Positions 29,279 through 38,368 of a stretch of DNA of 64,000 nt are shown here, one piece after another (position 1 is the stretch's first letter; each line of letters starts with the position of its first letter). The position numbers and the translations under genes were made by a program. Source of the stretch: Nannocystis sp. RBIL2 (GTDB lineage Bacteria > Myxococcota_A > Polyangia > Nannocystales > Nannocystaceae); NCBI RefSeq assembly GCF_026626745.1, contig NZ_JAPNJW010000001.1, positions 6,108,001 through 6,172,000 of the forward strand, in the 5' to 3' direction. The notes beneath the pieces were generated by a model. That model did not search any database and was not told where the DNA came from. It was given only the letters and a program-made list of their open reading frames with translations.

Positions 29279-29447
29279 GTGTCCTCCGAGACATGATCAT
29301 GAGGACATGTCCATAGGGACATCCAATGGGGAATCGCGCGCGAGGCCAGGTCTGCGACGACGAGTCGCACGCGAGATGCTGCGGAGCGAGGTGTCCCCGG
29401 GGACATGTCCGAAGCGAGGCGCGTCGCCGAGGGTAGGCGCGTCATAT
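29279..29447. repeat. Cluster of family hairpins between the two ABC genes
   Basis: gtgtcctccgagacat (29279-29294), acatgtccatagggacat (29305-29322) and gtgtccccggggacatgtcc (29391-29410) lie in a 170-base spacer. The first supplies the ribosome site of the downstream GTG start. The spacer also has a 57-codon frame overlapping the ABC start (29272-29445), but it has no leader motif. Confidence 0.75.
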
Positions 29448-32132
29448 TTAAAAAGACTCCTCGGCGCGGAGCTGGCCGCCGTCGAGTCGGAGCTTGCGCC
29501 AGCGCGAGTCGCTCCAGCCCTCGGCGCGCAGCTCGGCCTCGGCGCGCAGCAGGGCCGCGTATTGAGAATCTGGCCGATCGGCCAGGTCCTTCGGAGAACC
29601 TTCCTCGACCAGGCGGCCGCCGTCGATCACCAGCACGCGGTCGAAGCCGAGGGCGGCGTCGATGTCGTGGGTGACGCACAGCAGGGTGCTGCCGCGCCAG
29701 TGTTCGCGCGCGCGGGTCAGCAGGGCCGCGCGCGCGTGGCGGTCGAGGCCGCGGAACGGCTCGTCGAGGAGGACGAGGCGCGGCTCGCCGCGCAGGAGGG
29801 CGCGGCCGAGGCGGACGCGCTGACCCTCGCCGCCGGACACGAGGCCGCCTCCCTCGCCGAGGATCGACTGCAGGCCGTCAGGAAGCCGCTCGAGCACGGG
29901 GCTGAGGTCGGCGAGCTCGAGCGCCTGTGGTAGCTGGTGGTGCTGAGGGTCGCCGCCGTAGTGCAGATTCTTTAAAAGAGACTCGTTCCATAGCTGCACG
30001 GCCGGGTCGACCCATGCGGTGACGCGGCGCAGGGCGGCCAGGGCGGGCTCGTCGAGCGGTTTGCCGTCGACCGCGAGGCGACCGCTCGCCGGCCGGTGCC
30101 AGCCGAGCAGCAGGCCGAGCAGGCTCGACTTGCCGGCCCCCGAGGCGCCCACCACCGCCACGTGCTCGCCGGGCTCGATCCGTAGATCGAGCTCCTGCAA
30201 GATCGGGTGACCACCGGCGACCGCGCTGACCTGCTCGAACGTCAGCGCGACGCCGCCGCTGCCCGGCCACGGCTCGGTGTGGGCCGCGAGATCGGCGGCG
30301 TCGGCCGCCAGGTGGAGCGGCTCCAGCAGACGCAGCGCGGCGGCCCGCAGCGCGGGGATCTCGAACGCCGCGGCTGCGACCTGGTCGCCGATCGCCGGCA
30401 GCGACAGCGCCCAGTAGAGCAGCAGCAGCGCGCCGGCCGGCTCGGGGTGGCGGGTGACGTAGGTGCCCCAAAGGACAGCCGCGAGGATCATCCCCAGCGC
30501 GGCGCTGAGGCCGACTGCGACGACCTGCACGCGGAACAGCGACCGCTGGGCGCGCGACCACTCGACGAGCAAAGCCTCGTGCTCGCGCAGCAGTGAGCGC
30601 TCGGCGGCGTGGGTGCGGATCGCGGTGAGGCCGAGCAGGGCGTCGAGGTAGAAGCGGCCGAGCGCGCCGCCGTGGCTGCGGACCTTGAGGTCGCGCTCCG
30701 TCATCAATGGCTGCAGCGCCAGCGGCAGCGCCAGCACGAGGACCGCGGTGAGGACGATCCACGGCGCGCCGCCGGGGTCGAGCCAGATCAGCGCGAGCGC
30801 GGTGAAGATCAGCTCGAAGCCGCCGCGCAAGAGGCGAGCGGCGACCTCGGGCAGGTGCCGAAGGACATGTCCTCGGTGACATCTCTCGGCCATGTCGGAG
30901 ATCGGTCGGCTGGCGAGGTAGCGGTCGCCGAGGCGCGGGACCTGGGTCAGGAAGGCGACGCGCAGGCGGGCGCTGAGGCGGCGGCCGACCCGACGCACGC
31001 CGGCGGCGAGCGGGAGCTCGAGCGCGAGGACGGCGACGAAGAAGGCGAGGATCGCCGCGGCCGCGCCGAGCCGCTGCTCGCCGACGCCGATCCGCTCGCC
31101 GACGTCGAGCAGCGCGCGCAGCACCAGCGCCTCGGCGACGACCACCGCGGCGGCGGTGACGAGGCCGACCGTGAGCACCGCCGGGAGCGCGAGGCCGTCG
31201 GCGCGCACCAGCGCGAACAGCTGGCGCAGCGGCGAGATCTGCGGCTCCGTGAGGGCGGCGACCAGGTCGGGCGAGAGTGTACTTTGGGACAGGTCGTGAG
31301 GATGCAGGGCCGGCGCGTCGGGCCGCACGCCGCGGACCCGCACGAGCACTGCGCCGCGCAGCAGGGCGGTGTCTTCGTCGTCCGGACTCGGCGCGGCGGT
31401 GAAGAACTGCTCGGGCAGGACGGCGTACAGCGCGTCGCCGCCGAGGCCCTCGCTGGCCTCGAGCAGGCGGGCGACGAAGCGCTCGGCCTCGCCGCCGCGC
31501 GCGAGGGCGCCGGCGCGGGCGAGCGACTCGGCGAGGCGGACTGCGGCGTCGAGGCGCGCGAGGCCGAGGATGCCGGGGTCACCCGCGCCGGCGGCGAGCC
31601 AGGCCTCGACGCGGGCGCGGGCGAGCTTCAGCGCGCGGGCGCGGGTCCGCAGCGGGCCGGTGAACTCGTCGCTGCCGAGCCACTCGCGCAGGTCCTCGGC
31701 CGGGACCGGCATGCGGTGGACGAACAGCTCGCGCTGCAGCTGCTCGCGCGGGACGAAGCGGCGGCCGACGGCGGGGTCCATGATCTGGACCAGGCCGGCG
31801 AAGCACGACCACACGACGACGAAGTGGGTCAGGCCGCCCGGCGAGAGCACGACGGCGATCGCCGGCAGCGCCGCGGACTCGGCGACGAACACGTGGTCGG
31901 GCGGGCACATGATCTGTTCGGCCTCGAGGCCGAGCTGGACCGCGACGTCCTCCATGGTGTCGATCGAGGTGCCGTCGACGTCGGTCTGACAGGCCTCGCG
32001 CAGGCGGCCGTAGCTGACCGCGAGGCCGTGGCTGTCGAGCAGGCACTTGAGCGTGGCCGGGCCACAGTCCATGGCCGAGCTCTGGATGACCTCGGCGACG
32101 AGGCGACGGCGACGCGGCAGCGTGGCGGTCAT
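29448..32132 (-). CDS. Peptidase C39-containing ABC exporter
   Basis: The 894-residue protein has an N-terminal C39 peptidase: QSSAMDCGPATL with the nucleophilic Cys23, THFVVVW with His103, and Asp119 in MDPAVG. It then has an extra domain of about 170 residues, six membrane helices and an ATPase with GASGAGKSSL, VSGGEGQRVRLG and LVLLDEPFRG. It would cut leader peptides after a double-Gly site and export the product. It overlaps the HlyD gene (ATGA). Family hairpins lie in the gene at 30860-30896 (read RCHRGHVLRH) and 31276-31292 (read DLSQSTLS). No precursor peptide with a Gly-Gly leader was found next to it. Confidence 0.92.
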   Translation of the reverse strand: MTATLPRRRRLVAEVIQSSAMDCGPATLKCLLDSHGLAVSYGRLREACQTDVDGTSIDTMEDVAVQLGLEAEQIMCPPDHVFVAESAALPAIAVVLSPGGLTHFVVVWSCFAGLVQIMDPAVGRRFVPREQLQRELFVHRMPVPAEDLREWLGSDEFTGPLRTRARALKLARARVEAWLAAGAGDPGILGLARLDAAVRLAESLARAGALARGGEAERFVARLLEASEGLGGDALYAVLPEQFFTAAPSPDDEDTALLRGAVLVRVRGVRPDAPALHPHDLSQSTLSPDLVAALTEPQISPLRQLFALVRADGLALPAVLTVGLVTAAAVVVAEALVLRALLDVGERIGVGEQRLGAAAAILAFFVAVLALELPLAAGVRRVGRRLSARLRVAFLTQVPRLGDRYLASRPISDMAERCHRGHVLRHLPEVAARLLRGGFELIFTALALIWLDPGGAPWIVLTAVLVLALPLALQPLMTERDLKVRSHGGALGRFYLDALLGLTAIRTHAAERSLLREHEALLVEWSRAQRSLFRVQVVAVGLSAALGMILAAVLWGTYVTRHPEPAGALLLLYWALSLPAIGDQVAAAAFEIPALRAAALRLLEPLHLAADAADLAAHTEPWPGSGGVALTFEQVSAVAGGHPILQELDLRIEPGEHVAVVGASGAGKSSLLGLLLGWHRPASGRLAVDGKPLDEPALAALRRVTAWVDPAVQLWNESLLKNLHYGGDPQHHQLPQALELADLSPVLERLPDGLQSILGEGGGLVSGGEGQRVRLGRALLRGEPRLVLLDEPFRGLDRHARAALLTRAREHWRGSTLLCVTHDIDAALGFDRVLVIDGGRLVEEGSPKDLADRPDSQYAALLRAEAELRAEGWSDSRWRKLRLDGGQLRAEESF

Positions 32133-33298
32133 GGGGCGAGCGCCTGGCCGATCGTGCGCAGGAGCAGGGCGGCGGGCGAGACGGACTCGACCTCGATCTC
32201 GAGCACGCCGGTGAGGCCGTGCTCGGCGGGGATCTTGCTGCCTGTCCCCGCGGACACGTCAGATGTCTGTTCGGACATGTCGCACTCGACGCGGACGAGG
32301 CCGTCCTCGGCCTCGCTGGCGACCGCCGCGACGCGGCCGTGGAGGCTGCCGAACTCGGTCCACGGGAAGCCGTCGAGGCGCATGCGCGCGGGCTGGCCGG
32401 GGCGGATCCGTCCGACCCCGGCGGGGGTGAAGCGGCCGACGATCCGCAGCGGGTCGTCGGGGATCACGACCGCGACCACGGCCCCGCGCGCGAGCACGGC
32501 CCCGGCCTGCAGCGGCACCACCCCGCCGAGCCGGCCGGCGATCGGCGCGCGCAGCGAGTGTTGATCGATCTGGTGGTCGAGCGTCGCCAGCGCCGCGATC
32601 TTCGCCGCCAGCACGCGCTGCAGCTCGGCCTCCTCGCGGCTGGTGCGGGCGAGATCGATGCGCATCGTCGCCAGCCGCTCGCCGAGCTCGGCCCGGGTGC
32701 GCGCGACCTGCAGGCGGCGGATCGTCGCCACCGCGGCGCTGCCCCGCTCGCGCGCCTGCAGCAGCTCGGCGGCCTCGCTCGACTCGACGCCGAGTCCGCG
32801 CAGGCTCTCGCTGCGCTCGGACATGGTGCGGGCAAAAGCAGCGGCGATCTGGGCCTCCTGGGCGCTGGCGCTGGCCTCGCTCTGGCGCGTGCGACCGCCG
32901 GCCTCGAAGGCCTCGATCGCGGCCGCCAGCGCGGCGTGCTCGCCGGCCAAAGCGCCGAGCTCGGTGAGCAGGCCCTGGCGCTCGGCGTCGACCTCGGCGC
33001 GCGCGAGCTGCAGGCCGCGACTGTCGAGCTCGAGCAAGAGCTCGCCAGCGGCGACGCGACGGCCGAGGGCGAGGCTGGCCGAAAGGACACGTCCGTCGAC
33101 GACCGGGGCGAGCGGCACGGCGGCCCGCGCGACCTCGAGGCGCGCCTGTTCGCTGGTGGCGATCAGGCTGACCCGCGCGAGCACCAGCCACACCGCCCAG
33201 GCCGCGAGGAAGCCGACGGCGAGCGCGACGCCGAGGGCGGTGCCGCGAGCGCTCTCGGCCCCCAGAGCCCGCAACGAGCGCGAGAAGGCGATCGGCAC
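32129..33298 (-). CDS. HlyD-family membrane-fusion adaptor
   Basis: The 389-residue protein has an N-terminal membrane helix (TALGVALAVGFLAAWAVWLVL), a biotinyl-lipoyl half (LAPVVDGRVLSASLALGRRVAAG), a long coiled-coil hairpin (about 100-240) and the second half (HSLRAPIAGRLGGVVPL). It links the ABC exporter to an outer-membrane channel, which is not encoded here. GTG at 33298 is the best start, since the helix begins soon after; the frame is open to 33478. A double family hairpin (32242-32282) lies near the C-terminus in frame, read as DMSEQTSD and DVSAGTGS. Confidence 0.85.
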   Translation of the reverse strand: MPIAFSRSLRALGAESARGTALGVALAVGFLAAWAVWLVLARVSLIATSEQARLEVARAAVPLAPVVDGRVLSASLALGRRVAAGELLLELDSRGLQLARAEVDAERQGLLTELGALAGEHAALAAAIEAFEAGGRTRQSEASASAQEAQIAAAFARTMSERSESLRGLGVESSEAAELLQARERGSAAVATIRRLQVARTRAELGERLATMRIDLARTSREEAELQRVLAAKIAALATLDHQIDQHSLRAPIAGRLGGVVPLQAGAVLARGAVVAVVIPDDPLRIVGRFTPAGVGRIRPGQPARMRLDGFPWTEFGSLHGRVAAVASEAEDGLVRVECDMSEQTSDVSAGTGSKIPAEHGLTGVLEIEVESVSPAALLLRTIGQALAP

Positions 33299-33474
33299 GC
33301 CCCGTGGGTACCGCAATCGCTGCGAGGGGTAAAGCCGGCCGCACGCGCGCGCGGCCGCGCGATCACGAAGACGCCGACGACACGAGTGCGAAGCTGCCGC
33401 GGACCGCGGAGCGAGGTGCGTGCGCCGGCACCTGCACTGCGGACGCGGAGGCCGACGTGCACGCGAGCGCGCGA

Positions 33475-34563
33475 TCACGGCATATGCACGGGCGCGTCCA
33501 CGGGCTCGATGCGCAGACCGAGGCTGGTGCGAATGCTGGCCGGGCCGTGTAGACGCAACGAGTGGCGCCCGGCCGCGAGCGCGACGGTGCGCGGCGGTTC
33601 GTCGACGGCGACGCCCACTCCCTCACCGCCGCAGATCGAGCACGGCTGCACGCTGACGCGGCCGCGGGGATCGTCGCCGAGGACGGTGACGACGTAGTCG
33701 CCGTCGGCGGGGACGTCCACGGTGTAGAAGACCACGGCGCTGTCGCGCGAATAGGGGCCGACTGTGTCGTCCTGATCGCAGCCGATCGATCGATGGTGCT
33801 GTAGGCGTGGGCCGCTCCATTCGAGCTCGGGAGCGGCGCACTCGAGCAGCTTGGCGTCGCCACCCTGGCGAGTGCAATTGGCCATGCTGAATTCGAACGC
33901 GGCGATGCTGTCGTCGAGCGAGACGCCGAACTCCTCGCGGAACAGCTCGTCGACGCCGCGCGCCGTCTCGAGCGGACCGACGGCGGAGTAAAGGCGCAGG
34001 TAGGCGTCGAGCCCGTGACGGCGGACGAGGTAGGTCGTGAAGGCGCCGGCGGTGGAGTAACCGCCGGCGCGGGCGAGCTGCACGCCCGTGATCAAGCCGA
34101 CGAGGTCGCGGATGGGCAGGAAGCTGCGCCTCCCTGCCTCGGGAGCGGCGTCCCCGAGGCCCTCGAAGGCCTCCGCGAGGCCTTCGGAGAACAGCGGCAA
34201 CGGGTCGCCGAGCGCCGCGGCGACGTTGTGCACGATCTCGTGGTTCAGAGGGGCGTACGGGTTGTAGCTGTTGCCCCCGGACGCGCAGGCGGTCGCCTCG
34301 ACCGGGCAGAGGTGGCGCTCGTGGATCTCGTCGGCGTCGAGCAAGTAGAAGGTGAAGCGCTCGTCGGCGGTCGGTGGCGCGAGCGAGAACGCGGCCGACA
34401 GCGCGGCCACGAAGGCGTCCATGTGCGCGACCGTGCCGCCGCACAGCTCGTATCCGGGGTCGGCGGCGATGACGACGTGCGCGCCGTGATGGGTCGGCTC
34501 GGGCAGGTCGAAGCAGGCCGCGAAGACCAGCGCGAGGATGGGTGCGCGGCGAGAGATCGTCAT
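33475..34563 (-). CDS. Gluzincin-like metallopeptidase lipoprotein
   Basis: The 362-residue protein has a lipoprotein signal (ILALVFAAC, Cys17). The sequence LNHEIVHNVAAALGDPLPLFSEGLAEAF has the HExxH zinc motif and, about 18 residues on, the Glu of gluzincin (peptidase MA) metalloproteases. The C-terminal part (about 240-362) is beta-rich and similar to secreted-protease accessory domains, with CSICGGEG. The gene overlaps the large FG-GAP gene by four bases, so both are made together. The substrate is unknown. Confidence 0.8.
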   Translation of the reverse strand: MTISRRAPILALVFAACFDLPEPTHHGAHVVIAADPGYELCGGTVAHMDAFVAALSAAFSLAPPTADERFTFYLLDADEIHERHLCPVEATACASGGNSYNPYAPLNHEIVHNVAAALGDPLPLFSEGLAEAFEGLGDAAPEAGRRSFLPIRDLVGLITGVQLARAGGYSTAGAFTTYLVRRHGLDAYLRLYSAVGPLETARGVDELFREEFGVSLDDSIAAFEFSMANCTRQGGDAKLLECAAPELEWSGPRLQHHRSIGCDQDDTVGPYSRDSAVVFYTVDVPADGDYVVTVLGDDPRGRVSVQPCSICGGEGVGVAVDEPPRTVALAAGRHSLRLHGPASIRTSLGLRIEPVDAPVHMP

Positions 34564-37500
34564 GGCGCGCGCCTCAGGATGGTGGCGCCCCGGTCGTCGA
34601 CGAGGACGATGTCGAGCTCGCCGTCGCCGTCGACGTCGGCGGTCTGTATTTGCCGCACGTCCGCGACGTCGAGGTCGTGGTGTTCGAACCCGAAGCTGCC
34701 GTCGCTGCGGCTGCGGCCGAGGTGCAGGCGCGTGGTCTCGGAGGAATAGGGAGCGGGAGCGGCGGCGAGCAGCTCGGGGCGGCCGTCGCGGTCGAGGTCG
34801 GCGATCTCGTAGGCGTCGACGTCCTCGAGAAGGACGCGCGGGGCACGACCGCCGTCGGCGATCCACAAGAGCGAGCCCTGGACGCCGCCCATGATCAGCT
34901 CGACGGCGCCGTCACGGTCGAGATCGGCGAACCGGAGCGGCGGGGGATCGATGCTCGGGGTCGAGACGTGACTCCATCGACGGGGCGGCCCGAAGCTGAC
35001 GTCGCCCTGTCCGGGAAGGACGTAGACGCCCTCGCTGCCGCTGGGGCCGATGGCGGTGATGATCAGGTCGGCTCGGCCGTCGCGGTCCACGTCGGCGAGG
35101 GTGACGTCTTCGACGGCGAACTGGTCGTCGATCGAGAGCTGTTCGAGCGCGTCGAAGCGCCCCTGGCCGCGACCCCGGGCCAGGAAGCCGCGCAGCGTGC
35201 CGAAGGTGGTGGTGAGGTTCAGGACGTCGAGCTCGTGGTCGCCGTCGAGGTCGGCCACGAACAGCCGCGAGGCGAGCTCCTGGAAGGTGACCCCGAGCTG
35301 CGTGTGCTGGCTCAGGCCCTCGAGGCCCACGCTGGCGAGCTCGATCGCGCCGAAGTCCCCCCGCGTGGCGGTCCACAACAGTTGAGCGCGGCCGTCGCGA
35401 TCGAAGTCGGCCAGCAGTGCGTCCTGGACCTGCGGCCCCTCCTCCCGACCGCTCCAGAGCCGAGTGAGCGGACCGAAGCCGCCGCGCTCGTCGGCCGCCG
35501 CGACCGCGAGCGAGCCGCCCAGCGCGAGCAGCTCCGCAGCGCCGTCGCCGTCGACGTCGCCGAAGCGCAGTCGTGGCTTGTTGTCGAAGCGCAGGTGCTC
35601 GGTCTCGAGGAGCGAGAGTCCGAGCTCCGCCCTGAACACTGCGGTGCGCTGGTAGGTGGAGAACACGAGCTCGGGCGGGCCGGCTCCGTCGAGCTCCGCG
35701 AGGAGCAGCGCGCCGCCAAAACCCTTGACGATCCGCGAGCCCGAGGCGACGTACGACTGCCCCGAGCGGCGCAGCGGCGTCAGACGCACGACGGCCTGCT
35801 CGTTGTAGGGGAAGACCGCCGAGATCAAGATCTCGAGCTCGCCGTCGCCGTCGAGATCGAGGAGCGCGACGTCCCTGCAGCTCGCGCTGCTCAGCGGGAC
35901 CGGCTCGGCGGGCGCGGGCGCGAGGACGTCGTGCGCGAGGAAGACCCCGGCGCGCGAGCAGAAGACGGCGTCGAGCCGGCCGTCGCGGTCGAGGTCGGCG
36001 AACGCGGGATCGTCGGGGTAGTGCTCGCCCAAGTCGAGCGCGCGGACCGGGCCGTGACCGTCCTCGACGAGGAAGAACGAGCCGTAGCGCCCGAGCAGGA
36101 GGTCGGGGGCGGCGTCGCCGTCGCCGTCGATCACGGAGAGCGAGTCGGGCGGAGGGTCGAGGTCGAGCGTCGTGGCGAGGGCGCGGGTCAGCGCGCCGGC
36201 GGCGTCGCTGCGGTAGACCTCGATACGGCCGCCGCCGTCGGCGCCGACGAGCGCGACGACCTCGGCGACTCCGTCGACGTCGATGTCGGCGAGCACGGCG
36301 TCGACGAGATCGTCGAACGCAGTGACGATGGCCTCGCCCAACTGGCCGGACGGCTCCTGAGGCACCATGTAGAGCGTGCTCTTGTCGCGAAAGAATAGGT
36401 CGCCCAGGCCGTCGCCGGTAAGATCGCCGGCCTGGACGCGGTCGGGGTCGCCGGCGCCGACGTGGACCCGCTGCTCGACGTCACCGCGTCGCAGGCGGAA
36501 TTCGCCAGAGGCGGTCTCCACCAGATCGCGCACCAGCAGCTCGTCGACGCCGTCGCCGTCGAGGTCGACGGGCCAGATGTCGAGCGCGCCGGGATCCTCG
36601 CGCTCGGAGGTGAAAATCAGACCTGTCCCGAGATTCAGAAAGGAGAGCGCGCCGCCGCCACCGACGAAGAGGTCGCCGTCGGCGGCCAGCGAGCGCGCGT
36701 CGGTCGCCAGCACGCCAGGGACGGCCGCGCCGGTGCGCGGGTCGAGGCGCTCGACGGTGGATGTCGTCGGGGACAGGACCCCGAGGACAGGTAAGGAGTC
36801 GGTCGGACGGGTGACGACGAGGCCCTCGGGCAGCGACACGGTGGGCCAGGCCTCGCGATTGCTGAACTCGCCGGCGCCGGCGTTCATCAGCACGCTGACG
36901 GTGTCGTCGAGGCTGTCGGCGGTGGCGAGGTCGAGGCGCGCGTCGCCGTCGAAGTCGGCGGCGACGAGGGCGTAGGGCGCGGCGCCGACGGGGAGCAGGG
37001 CGGCGGGCTGCAGCGCGCCGCGACCGTCGCCGTGGAGCAGCTGCACGGCGTCCGCGTCGGCCAGGGCGACCGCGACGTCGACATCACCGTCGCCGTCGAG
37101 GTCGCCGGCCGCGAGCGCGCGCGGGCCGGGGCCCACGACCAGCGGCGGCGCGGCGACGAGCCGATGCAGCACGGTGACGGTGCCGTCGACGAGGTCGGCG
37201 GTGACGAGCTCGGGCGGGCCTTTGCCGTCGAGCTCCGCGGCGATCAAGGCGCGCGGGACCGCGCCGGCGGCGAAGCGCTCCGGTTCGGCGAAGGAGCGGC
37301 CGCCTCGGCCGCGCACGACCGCGACCGCGTCGGCGCGCGGGAGCGCAGTGGCGAGGTCGAGGTGACCGTCGTCGTCGAGGTCGGCGACGACGATGCCCGC
37401 GACCTCCTGGTCGATCGACCAGGTCGTTGCACTGCCAGCGAAGCCGGCGTCGCCGCCCCACAGGACGGTGAGGGTGCCGGCGGGGCCGCTGGCGCCGACG

Positions 37501-37682
37501 AGGTCGCGCACGCCGTCGCCGTCGACGTCGACGATCGTGAGCGCGTCAGGGGCGACGCCGACCTGCACGCGTGAGACGTCGGCGATCGAGAGGCAGAGCG
37601 AACCATCGCAGGGGACGGGCGTGAAGCAGCCGGCTGGCACCAGGACTGCCGCGAGCGTGCACGCGAGGCGAGGGAGGGTCAC
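34560..37682 (-). CDS. Large FG-GAP/VCBS repeat lipoprotein
   Basis: The 1040-residue protein has a lipoprotein signal (LACTLAAVLVPAGC) and about 18-20 FG-GAP-type repeats. Many contain DxDxDGxxD calcium loops, for example VDVDGDGVRDLV, ADLDDDGHLDLA and DVDGDGAAELL. The repeats form one or more beta-propellers as in integrin alpha chains, so a Ca-dependent binding role is likely. The GTG at 37682 is chosen because it places the signal at the N-terminus; the frame is open to 37811. Two family hairpins lie in the gene near 36625-36640 and 36765-36795 (read LSPTTS). It is the first gene of the pair with the metallopeptidase. Confidence 0.82.
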   Translation of the reverse strand: MTLPRLACTLAAVLVPAGCFTPVPCDGSLCLSIADVSRVQVGVAPDALTIVDVDGDGVRDLVGASGPAGTLTVLWGGDAGFAGSATTWSIDQEVAGIVVADLDDDGHLDLATALPRADAVAVVRGRGGRSFAEPERFAAGAVPRALIAAELDGKGPPELVTADLVDGTVTVLHRLVAAPPLVVGPGPRALAAGDLDGDGDVDVAVALADADAVQLLHGDGRGALQPAALLPVGAAPYALVAADFDGDARLDLATADSLDDTVSVLMNAGAGEFSNREAWPTVSLPEGLVVTRPTDSLPVLGVLSPTTSTVERLDPRTGAAVPGVLATDARSLAADGDLFVGGGGALSFLNLGTGLIFTSEREDPGALDIWPVDLDGDGVDELLVRDLVETASGEFRLRRGDVEQRVHVGAGDPDRVQAGDLTGDGLGDLFFRDKSTLYMVPQEPSGQLGEAIVTAFDDLVDAVLADIDVDGVAEVVALVGADGGGRIEVYRSDAAGALTRALATTLDLDPPPDSLSVIDGDGDAAPDLLLGRYGSFFLVEDGHGPVRALDLGEHYPDDPAFADLDRDGRLDAVFCSRAGVFLAHDVLAPAPAEPVPLSSASCRDVALLDLDGDGELEILISAVFPYNEQAVVRLTPLRRSGQSYVASGSRIVKGFGGALLLAELDGAGPPELVFSTYQRTAVFRAELGLSLLETEHLRFDNKPRLRFGDVDGDGAAELLALGGSLAVAAADERGGFGPLTRLWSGREEGPQVQDALLADFDRDGRAQLLWTATRGDFGAIELASVGLEGLSQHTQLGVTFQELASRLFVADLDGDHELDVLNLTTTFGTLRGFLARGRGQGRFDALEQLSIDDQFAVEDVTLADVDRDGRADLIITAIGPSGSEGVYVLPGQGDVSFGPPRRWSHVSTPSIDPPPLRFADLDRDGAVELIMGGVQGSLLWIADGGRAPRVLLEDVDAYEIADLDRDGRPELLAAAPAPYSSETTRLHLGRSRSDGSFGFEHHDLDVADVRQIQTADVDGDGELDIVLVDDRGATILRRAP

Positions 37683-37813
37683 CGAAGATCCGGAGCGGAG
37701 ATAGTAATCAAACGGCGCAGCGGTGGCCACAATTTGGACGCTTGTCCGGGAATTCATGAGCGCGCGGGACGCCAGATGACACGCCTGGGGGCGGTGCGAT
37801 AGCGTGGTCACAG

Positions 37814-38368
37814 ATGAAGGGCGTCGTGTTCACCGAGTTCCTCGAGATGGTCGAGTCCCGGTTCTCGGAGGAGATGGTCGAAGAATTGCTCGGCAGCTGC
37901 GATCTGGCGTCAGGCGGGGCCTACACGTCGATCGGCACCTACGACCACCGCGAGCTGGTCGCGCTCGTCGGCGCGCTGTCCGAAAAGACAGGTACTCCGG
38001 CGAGCGCGCTGGTCCACGAGTTCGGGCGCCATTTGCTGCGCCGCTTCACCGCCGGCTTCCCCGTCTTCTTCACGGCCGCGCGCGACACGTTCGGGTTTCT
38101 GGGGCGGGTCGAGGGCTACGTCCACACCGAGGTGCGCAAGCTGTACGAGGACGCGGAGCTGCCGACGTTCGAGTGCTCGCCGGTCGTGGATGGCCGTATG
38201 GACATGGTCTATAAGTCAGGTCGCGGGTTCGCCGACCTGGCGCACGGGCTGATCGAGGCCACCGCGGAGCACTACGGCGACGCGATCGCGGTCGACGTCG
38301 AGGATCTGTCGGGCGGCGCGCGGACGCACGTGCGTTTTCGGCTGCGCAAGCTACAACCACCGGAGTGA
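37814..38368 (+). CDS. H-NOX haem nitric-oxide sensor
   Basis: The 184-residue protein is a clear H-NOX (HNOB) domain: MKGVVFTEFLEMVE at the start, YDHRELVALV, the proximal haem His104 in GYVHTEVRKLY and the haem-propionate motif YKSGR at 133-137. These proteins bind NO, or O2 in some, and regulate a partner kinase. The next gene is a histidine kinase overlapping its stop by four bases (GTGA), a classic H-NOX/kinase arrangement. A family hairpin (37978-37993) is in frame, read ALSEKTGT. Confidence 0.95.
   Translation: MKGVVFTEFLEMVESRFSEEMVEELLGSCDLASGGAYTSIGTYDHRELVALVGALSEKTGTPASALVHEFGRHLLRRFTAGFPVFFTAARDTFGFLGRVEGYVHTEVRKLYEDAELPTFECSPVVDGRMDMVYKSGRGFADLAHGLIEATAEHYGDAIAVDVEDLSGGARTHVRFRLRKLQPPE

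Noticed and set aside
29272..29445. 57-codon frame between the two ABC genes as a precursor peptide
   Set aside because: No Gly-Gly leader, overlaps the ABC start, and composed of hairpin-derived sequence.
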